In this document: piece by piece, positions 56,266-64,000 of the stretch | Layout: each line of letters begins with the position of its first letter | Position numbering within the stretch: the stretch's first letter is position 1 | From: Billgrantia pellis | Lineage (GTDB): Bacteria > Pseudomonadota > Gammaproteobacteria > Pseudomonadales > Halomonadaceae | DNA: 64,000 nt | Assembly: GCF_008297955.1 (NCBI RefSeq) | Contig: NZ_VTPY01000003.1 | Span: 806,001 to 870,000, forward strand | Direction: 5' to 3' | The notes under the pieces: model-generated | Told to the model about the DNA's origin: nothing | The model's input: the letters and a program-made list of their open reading frames with translations, nothing else | Databases searched by the model: none | Made by a program: the position numbers and the translations under genes

Positions 56266-57149
56266 GGACTGGCGCGGTCCTCCTCGCTGGTGACCTGATG
56301 CGCCTGACACCACTCGTCGAGCAGTCGACCCACTTCGAGCCGCCACGGCTTCTGGTGAACGCCGAAGGCTTCCAGCACCCGTCGGCAATTGAGTACCCGC
56401 CGCAGCGGTTGATCATGGTGATGCTTGAGCGCCTTCACCTCGCCCAGCGCGATGTGTTCCCCGAGCCCTTCGAGCCGAGTCGACAGCTGGGTACGCACCA
56501 TGGAAGTGAAGGTATAAGCGCTGACCGGCTCGGTACCTGCCAAATGGTAGGCGCCCCAAGCGTTGGAACCGCACGCCAACTGATGCAGCATACCCACCAA
56601 AGCCATCGCCACGGCATCCGCCGAAGTGGGACAGAAAATCACATCCTGTGCGGCGCGCACCTCTTCGCCATTCACCAGGCTGTCGATGACGCCGCTGAGC
56701 CAGGCATGCCCTCCCTCAAGAGCGAACAGCGGCCCCAGCCGCACGATCAGGTGGCGCGGATGGGAGCGACGAATGCTATCGCCCACGGCGATCAGTCGAC
56801 GCAGGCTCTCGTCACGCGGCGCCGGGATGACGTGTTCGTCGATGGGCGTCTCGAAGCCGTCCTGATAGAGCTGATCGGAGACGCACCAAACCAGCGGGGT
56901 ATCCGTCTGGCGGCATGCCGCCAGACACGCCTCGACCCCTTCGCCATGCGTGATCACTGCCGCTGGCTCTATCTCCATGGGAGCAGACAGCGGCGGTATG
57001 ATCACCGCATCCGGCGCCAGCTCCCGCAAGTGGGCGGCATCGACCGCCAGCCCCGGCTCGATAACGAGTTCGGTGTCACTACGCCGATGCACCAGCCTGG
57101 CCAGGGCCAGGTTGAGGCAGTGGCCGGCGTCCAGTACCAACAGCTTCAC
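56262..57149 (-). CDS. RmlD-like sugar-nucleotide-binding family protein
   Basis: The 295-residue protein recalls the RmlD (dTDP-4-dehydrorhamnose reductase) fold: MKLLVLDAGHCLNLALARLV at the Rossmann site, WCVSDQLYQDG at the RmlD active-site position and RRSHPRHLIVRLGPLF later. The glycine motif is degraded and the catalytic Tyr-x3-Lys is not evident, so enzyme activity is doubtful. It overlaps plsC by 4 bp (ATGA). Role unknown; the coupling to plsC suggests envelope lipid work. Confidence 0.7.
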   Translation of the reverse strand: MKLLVLDAGHCLNLALARLVHRRSDTELVIEPGLAVDAAHLRELAPDAVIIPPLSAPMEIEPAAVITHGEGVEACLAACRQTDTPLVWCVSDQLYQDGFETPIDEHVIPAPRDESLRRLIAVGDSIRRSHPRHLIVRLGPLFALEGGHAWLSGVIDSLVNGEEVRAAQDVIFCPTSADAVAMALVGMLHQLACGSNAWGAYHLAGTEPVSAYTFTSMVRTQLSTRLEGLGEHIALGEVKALKHHHDQPLRRVLNCRRVLEAFGVHQKPWRLEVGRLLDEWCQAHQVTSEEDRASP

Positions 57150-57179
57150 ACAATAGTCTCCCGCCTGGGGCGATTGGCG

Positions 57180-57773
57180 TCAGAACGGGATCTCATCATC
57201 GAAATCATCGAAGCTGCCCGGATCCGGGGCGCCGTAATTGTTCTGCCGCTGGCCTCCCTGCTGGGGTTGCCCGCCCTGCTGGGGATGACCGCCTTGGGGA
57301 GCCGGGCGCTGCTGGGGTTGGCCGCCATAGCCGCCCTGCGGCTGCGGAGCCGGCGCTCCTTGCGGGGCACCATAGCTGCCAGCCTGCTGCTGCGGCATGC
57401 CGGCACCGGGCTGGCCGGCGAAGTCGCCACCGCCACTGCGGGAGTCGAGCATCTGCATGTCGTTGGCGACGATCTCGGTGGTATAGCGATCCTGGCCGTC
57501 CTGCCCTTGCCACTTGCGGGTCTGCAGGCGACCTTCCACATAGATTCGCGCGCCTTTCTTCAGGTACTGCTGGGCGATCTCGGCCAGCTTGTTGAACATC
57601 ACGACACTATGCCACTCGGTACGCTCCTGGCGCTGACCGCTTTGACGGTCGGTCCAGGTGTCGGTGGTAGCCAGCCGCAGATTGGCGACAGGACTGCCGG
57701 AGGGCATGAAGCGCACCTCGGGATCCTGACCCAGGTTGCCGATGAGAATGACCTTGTTGACGCCGCGGGCCAT
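57180..57773 (-). CDS. ssb: Single-stranded DNA-binding protein
   Basis: The 197-residue protein has the OB-fold N-terminal domain ([40 protein letters not shown]), a long Gly/Gln/Pro-rich linker and the acidic tip DFDDEIPF that docks partner proteins, including HolC. The linker is unusually rich in PQQG and GGQPQQ repeats. It is upstream of the RmlD-like gene on the same strand, separated by 30 bp. Confidence 0.98.
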   Translation of the reverse strand: MARGVNKVILIGNLGQDPEVRFMPSGSPVANLRLATTDTWTDRQSGQRQERTEWHSVVMFNKLAEIAQQYLKKGARIYVEGRLQTRKWQGQDGQDRYTTEIVANDMQMLDSRSGGGDFAGQPGAGMPQQQAGSYGAPQGAPAPQPQGGYGGQPQQRPAPQGGHPQQGGQPQQGGQRQNNYGAPDPGSFDDFDDEIPF

Positions 57774-57844
57774 GCTGAACTCCCTTTAGGTTGTACATGG
57801 AACATTGTCATGCAACGACCACCAGGCCGCTGCCTGCGCGCAGG

Positions 57845-59233
57845 TTAACCGCCTCGCTGGCGGCCGGAGCGGATCAGCCGTGCCAGGGCCTCCTCGTCGA
57901 GGCGACGCCGGTCCACCTTAAGATACGCGACTCGCTCCTCAGGCACGACCAGAACATCCTCGACCCCTGCTACATCGGCGAAGCTGGCCATCAGTGTATC
58001 GAGGGCATCGCCCTGATGCTCGTCTCCCAAGGCCACGACCTCACTCGACAGATGGGGCGGTGGCGGCATGCCCAACATCAGCAGCCACCAGACGCCGGCC
58101 AGCACGGCACTGCCGACGAAAACCGCCGTCAGCCCCCACTGCTGGGCCAGCAGCCCGCCCATCACGCCGCCAAGAAAAGCGCCCAGGAACTGGCTGGTGG
58201 AATAGAGCCCCATCGCCGACCCCTTGGCACCGGCCGGCGCCAGCTTGCTCAGCATCGAGGGCAGGGTTGCCTCGAGCAGATTGAAGGCGATGAAGAATAG
58301 CAGCAGCCAGGCGAACAATGCCCAGCCGCTACCGAATCCGGCCAGCCCCGCCAGACTGACGGTGATGGCGGCGATCGCCACCAGGCACATGCTCTTCATG
58401 CGCTGGCGCTTCTCCGCAATGATCACCAGCGGCACCATGCCGACGAAAGCCAGCGCCATGATGGCCAGGTAGGTCAGGCCATGCCGCTCCACGCCAATGC
58501 CCGCCTCGACCAGGCGGAACGGTACGGCAACGAAGATCGCCATCAGCACCAGGTGCAGCGAGAAGATCGATAGGTCCAGCCGCCAAAGGTCGGCGCGCGT
58601 GAAGATCGCGGCCAGCTGCCCGCGATCGATGCCCACGTCGCGATGTCGCAATCGCCGGGGCGCCGGCGGTACCAGCTTCCATAGCACCGCCAGGCCCAGG
58701 GCGGCGAGCAGTGCGGTGAACCAGAATACCGCGGAGAGCCCGAAAGCGGCTGCCAGCCATGGCCCCAACACCATCGCGACGGCAAAGGCCACGCCGATCG
58801 ACAGGCCAATGGTGGCCATGGCCGCGGTGCGTACCTGTTCGCGTGTCTGGTCGGCGAGCAGCGCCATGATAGCGGCGGCAACCGCCCCGCTGCCCTGTAG
58901 ACAGCGCCCGGCAATCACACCGCCAATGGTTTCGGAGCCGGCCGCCACCACGCTGCCGAGCAGGAACAGCAGCAGACCGGTGGCGATCACCGGCTTGCGG
59001 CCGATGCGATCCGAGAGCAGACCGAAAGGGATCTGCAATAACGCCTGGGTCAGGCCGTAGATGCCCAGCGCCAGTCCCACCAGCAGCGGCGTGGCACCGG
59101 TCAGCTCTTCGGCATACAGTGCCAGCACCGGGAGCACCATGAACAGCCCCAGCATGCGTGTCGCATAGAGGTTGGCCAGGCCGGCGATGGCACGCCGTTC
59201 GGAGGCTAGCAGCAGTCCAGAGACCTTGCGCAT
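57845..59233 (-). CDS. MFS transporter with soluble C-terminal domain
   Basis: The 462-residue transporter has about 12 hydrophobic helices; family motif A appears as FGLLSDRIGRKPVI between helices 2 and 3. The last 70 residues (from about 395) are hydrophilic with a beta-alpha-beta-like pattern, GVEDVLVVPEERVAYLKVDRR, recalling a ferredoxin/HMA-like fold without the CxxC. Similar proteins lie between ssb and uvrA in Pseudomonas-type genomes. Substrate unknown. It is divergent from uvrA. Confidence 0.88.
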   Translation of the reverse strand: MRKVSGLLLASERRAIAGLANLYATRMLGLFMVLPVLALYAEELTGATPLLVGLALGIYGLTQALLQIPFGLLSDRIGRKPVIATGLLLFLLGSVVAAGSETIGGVIAGRCLQGSGAVAAAIMALLADQTREQVRTAAMATIGLSIGVAFAVAMVLGPWLAAAFGLSAVFWFTALLAALGLAVLWKLVPPAPRRLRHRDVGIDRGQLAAIFTRADLWRLDLSIFSLHLVLMAIFVAVPFRLVEAGIGVERHGLTYLAIMALAFVGMVPLVIIAEKRQRMKSMCLVAIAAITVSLAGLAGFGSGWALFAWLLLFFIAFNLLEATLPSMLSKLAPAGAKGSAMGLYSTSQFLGAFLGGVMGGLLAQQWGLTAVFVGSAVLAGVWWLLMLGMPPPPHLSSEVVALGDEHQGDALDTLMASFADVAGVEDVLVVPEERVAYLKVDRRRLDEEALARLIRSGRQRGG

Positions 59234-59334
59234 AGGGATAGGAACGCTTCCGTGGTGGGGGGCCTAGGCCCTTTTGGTGAACCGCCTATTCTAACGATTC
59301 CGGGCCAGGCAGGAAACGTCCCTGCCATAGCGCT

Positions 59335-59364
59335 TTGGCGCGCAGCGGGACGCGGACGTATAAT
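59335..59364 (+). promoter_or_regulatory. Promoter of uvrA
   Basis: TTGGCG (59335-59340) and a perfect TATAAT (59359-59364) are separated by 18 bp, about 31 bp before the uvrA ATG. I do not see a full LexA box (CTGT-N8-ACAG) here. Confidence 0.65.
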
Positions 59365-59394
59365 CGAGGCTTTGCCGAATGCCATGAGGTGGCA

Positions 59395-62256
<2,862 letters not shown>

Positions 62257-62272
62257 CTATATGACGGCCAGC

Positions 62273-62370
62273 GGCGCCGGGGACTGGTCGTAACGGGGGT
62301 CCGATTCCAGGGAAGGAATCGGTAGCGTACAGGGAAGTATTCACAGCTCCCCCGCAACGACCTGTCGCGG
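62273..62370. repeat. Dispersed palindromic intergenic repeat, copy 3
   Basis: Arms GACTGGTCGT (62282-62291) and ACGACCTGTC (62357-62366) pair with one mismatch; CCGATTCC (62301-62308) and GGAATCGG (62315-62322) form an inner hairpin with loop AGGGAA. The 25-nt core at 62322-62346 differs from copy 1 (139-163) at only one base. The arms differ in sequence from copy 1 but still pair. It lies 16 bp after the uvrA stop. Confidence 0.85.
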
Positions 62371-62400
62371 CCAAGCCGCAACTAACTGACCAGCCATAAA

Positions 62401-62430
62401 AAAACCCGGCTTCGTAAGAAGCCGGGTTTT
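62401..62430. terminator. Bidirectional terminator between uvrA and rplQ
   Basis: AAAACCCGGCTTC (62401-62413) and GAAGCCGGGTTTT (62418-62430) form a perfect 13-bp stem with a GTAA loop and A/T tracts on both sides. It can end both the uvrA and the rpoA-rplQ transcripts. Confidence 0.92.
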
Positions 62431-62475
62431 TCGTCTTGCTACAGTACTGCCGGGCCAAGGCCCGCCGTCAAAGGA

Positions 62476-62871
62476 TCACTCCTCGGCGGCAGCTTCCTCG
62501 GCCTCCTCGACGACCGGGCGGTCGACGAGTTCGACGAAGGCCATGGGAGCGTTGTCGCCGGTGCGGAAGCCGCACTTGAGGATACGGACGTAACCGCCCG
62601 GACGCTCGGCGTAGCGCGGACCCAGCTCGTTGAAGAGCTTGCCGACCGCTTCCTTGGAGCGGGTGCGGCTGAAAGCCAGACGACGGTTGGCGACGCTGTC
62701 CTGCTTGGCCAGGGTGATCAGCGGCTCGATGACGCGACGCAGCTCCTTGGCCTTGGGCAGGGTTGTCTTGATCACTTCGTGCTCGATCAGCGACACGCTC
62801 ATGTTCTTGAACATGGCTTGGCGATGCGAGCTGGTACGATTGAGGTGACGACCACTCTTACGATGACGCAT
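62476..62871 (-). CDS. rplQ: 50S ribosomal protein L17
   Basis: The 131-residue protein begins [20 protein letters not shown], invariant for L17. The family core [20 protein letters not shown] is present and the tail is acidic ([10 protein letters not shown]). It is the last gene of the alpha operon, 39 bp after rpoA. Confidence 0.99.
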   Translation of the reverse strand: MRHRKSGRHLNRTSSHRQAMFKNMSVSLIEHEVIKTTLPKAKELRRVIEPLITLAKQDSVANRRLAFSRTRSKEAVGKLFNELGPRYAERPGGYVRILKCGFRTGDNAPMAFVELVDRPVVEEAEEAAAEE

Positions 62872-62910
62872 GGTTGTGATTCCTTACCAAACTGGGACTC
62901 GAGTCGACGC

Positions 62911-63909
62911 TCACGCGGAGGCCTTGTCGTCCTTCAGGCTCGCCGGCGGCCAGTTTTCCAGCCGCATGCCAAGGGAAAGACCACGAGCAGCCAACACGTC
63001 CTTGATCTCATTCAGGGACTTCTTGCCGAGGTTCGGCGTCTTCAGCAGCTCCACTTCAGTGCGCTGGATCAGATCACCGATGTAGTAGATATTCTCGGCC
63101 TTCAGGCAGTTGGCACTGCGGACGGTCAACTCGAGATCGTCTACGGGGCGCAGCAGGATCGGATCGACGTGATCCTCTTCCTCCTCGACCTCCTGTTCCT
63201 TGTCGGCTTCCAGATCGACGAACGCGGCCAGCTGCTCCTGCAGGATGGTGGCGCTGCGGCGAATGGCTTCCTCGGGATCCAGGGTGCCGTCGGTTTCCAG
63301 GTCGATGATCAGCTTGTCGAGGTCGGTCCGCTGCTCGACTCGCGCGGCGTCGACGGCGTAGGAGACGCGACGCACGGGGCTGAAAGTGGCATCCAGCTGC
63401 AGGCGGCCGATGGCGCGAGACTCATCGTCGGCACCGACGCGAGCGTCTGCCGGCTCGTAGCCGCGACCGCGAGCGATCTTGAGCTGCATCTTGAGCTCGG
63501 CGCCCTCGTTGACGTGGGCGATGACGTGATCCGGATTGACGATCTCGACATCGTGATCGAGGACGATGTCGCCCGCTGTCACCACGGCCGGGCCCTGCTT
63601 GTTCAGCGAGAGCACCGCCTCGTCGCGACTGTGCATGCGGATGGCCACGTCCTTGAGGTTCAGGAGAATCTCGATGACGTCTTCCTGAACACCCTCGATC
63701 GCGCTGTACTCATGCTCGACACCCGAAATCTCGACTTCCACCACGGCGCAGCCGGGCATGGACGAGAGCAGAATGCGGCGCAGCGCATTGCCCAGGGTGT
63801 GGCCAAAGCCACGCTCGAACGGTTCGAGCACGATCTTCGCGTGATGCGCGCTGATCTCTTCGACCTTGATATCGCGCGGACGGAGAAACTCTGTCACTGA
63901 ACGCTGCAT
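62911..63909 (-). CDS. rpoA: RNA polymerase alpha subunit
   Basis: The 332-residue subunit has an N-terminal dimerisation domain ([33 protein letters not shown]) and a C-terminal domain that contacts activators and UP elements ([38 protein letters not shown]). The start [18 protein letters not shown] follows AAAGG. It belongs to the alpha operon between rpsD and rplQ. Confidence 0.99.
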   Translation of the reverse strand: MQRSVTEFLRPRDIKVEEISAHHAKIVLEPFERGFGHTLGNALRRILLSSMPGCAVVEVEISGVEHEYSAIEGVQEDVIEILLNLKDVAIRMHSRDEAVLSLNKQGPAVVTAGDIVLDHDVEIVNPDHVIAHVNEGAELKMQLKIARGRGYEPADARVGADDESRAIGRLQLDATFSPVRRVSYAVDAARVEQRTDLDKLIIDLETDGTLDPEEAIRRSATILQEQLAAFVDLEADKEQEVEEEEDHVDPILLRPVDDLELTVRSANCLKAENIYYIGDLIQRTEVELLKTPNLGKKSLNEIKDVLAARGLSLGMRLENWPPASLKDDKASA

Positions 63910-63991
63910 AACTACACCTTTGAGGCTGCCTAACGGTTACTCGGTACTCGACGCCGGCCCCGCAGGACCGGCGCGACGCAGTCAGCGACGC

Positions 63992-64000
63992 TTACTTCGA
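63992..64000 (-). CDS. rpsD: 3' end of rpsD (ribosomal protein S4), cut by the window edge
   Basis: On the minus strand the window edge reads Ser-Lys-TAA. S4 proteins end in Tyr-Ser-Lys, and rpsD always lies just upstream of rpoA in the alpha operon. Only two residues are visible, so the call rests mainly on gene order. Confidence 0.65.
   Translation of the reverse strand, partial: SK

Noticed and set aside
57774-57844. TTGTACATGG before ssb as another LitR-type operator
   Set aside because: Only one half-site; no partner at 12-bp spacing.
59234-59394. LexA (SOS) box before uvrA
   Set aside because: No CTGT-N8-ACAG pattern could be found by eye on either strand.
62779-63900. 373-residue open frame antisense to rpoA
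   Set aside because: RpoA is certain and the antisense product is a shadow.

Overview
The window looks like a chromosomal segment of a high-GC gammaproteobacterium, most likely Halomonas or a close relative (Halomonadaceae). This rests on gene order and protein character, not on a database match: rpsT-murJ-ribF-ileS-lspA-fkpB-ispH, rplU-rpmA-obgE divergent from ispB, fabA-fabB, uvrA-MFS-ssb and rpoA-rplQ are all classic gammaproteobacterial arrangements. Nearly every gene is housekeeping. I see no prophage, insertion sequence, CRISPR array or integrated island.

Layout. 1-3865: probable last codons of pepA, then holC and valS, with two copies of a palindromic intergenic repeat around holC. 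3866-11000: PAP2 phosphatase, two small lipoproteins, glyoxalase I, a DUF411 metal-binding protein, DNA-3-methyladenine glycosylase I, a membrane metal-dependent hydrolase, an azoreductase, and Fe-superoxide dismutase divergent from a cysteine-rich DNA-binding regulator. 11089-16714: metE divergent from metR, then the rstA-rstB two-component pair. 16715-21813: class Ia ribonucleotide reductase nrdA-nrdB with a pair of NrdR-type boxes, and a Nudix hydrolase. 21845-24481: a cardiolipin-synthase-like protein, a CPA1 antiporter and a 41-residue small gene. 24516-28833: a minor-pilin operon (pilE-, fimT-, pilV- and pilW-like) ending in two tandem PilX-like proteins with beta-solenoid-like C-termini. 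28983-41683: ispH, fkpB, lspA, ileS, ribF, murJ, rpsT, proB, obgE, rpmA and rplU, all on the minus strand, then divergent ispB. 41793: tRNA-Pro(CGG). 41893-48926: envelope and stress genes (UspA, a ClsC-like lipoprotein, a membrane-TlpA fusion) and rapA. 48960-53391: an epimerase-like protein, a CbiX-type chelatase, a LitR/CarH-like MerR regulator that appears to lack its cobalamin ligands, and a PAS-GGDEF-EAL protein. 53643-59233: fabA-fabB, plsC, an RmlD-like protein, ssb and an MFS transporter. 59395-64000: uvrA, a third copy of the repeat, then rplQ, rpoA and the last codons of rpsD.

The genes mainly serve translation (ValRS, IleRS, L17, L21, L27, S20, S4, Obg), DNA precursors and repair (NrdAB, HolC, SSB, UvrA, Tag), and envelope lipid and peptidoglycan work (FabAB, PlsC, cardiolipin-synthase-like enzymes, LspA, MurJ, IspB, IspH). 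The observations most worth following are the structured repeat with compensatory base changes, the tandem pilin/beta-solenoid proteins, the LitR-like regulator with its matching operator, the hairpin that would cover the metE ribosome binding site, and the two NrdR boxes 31 bp apart.
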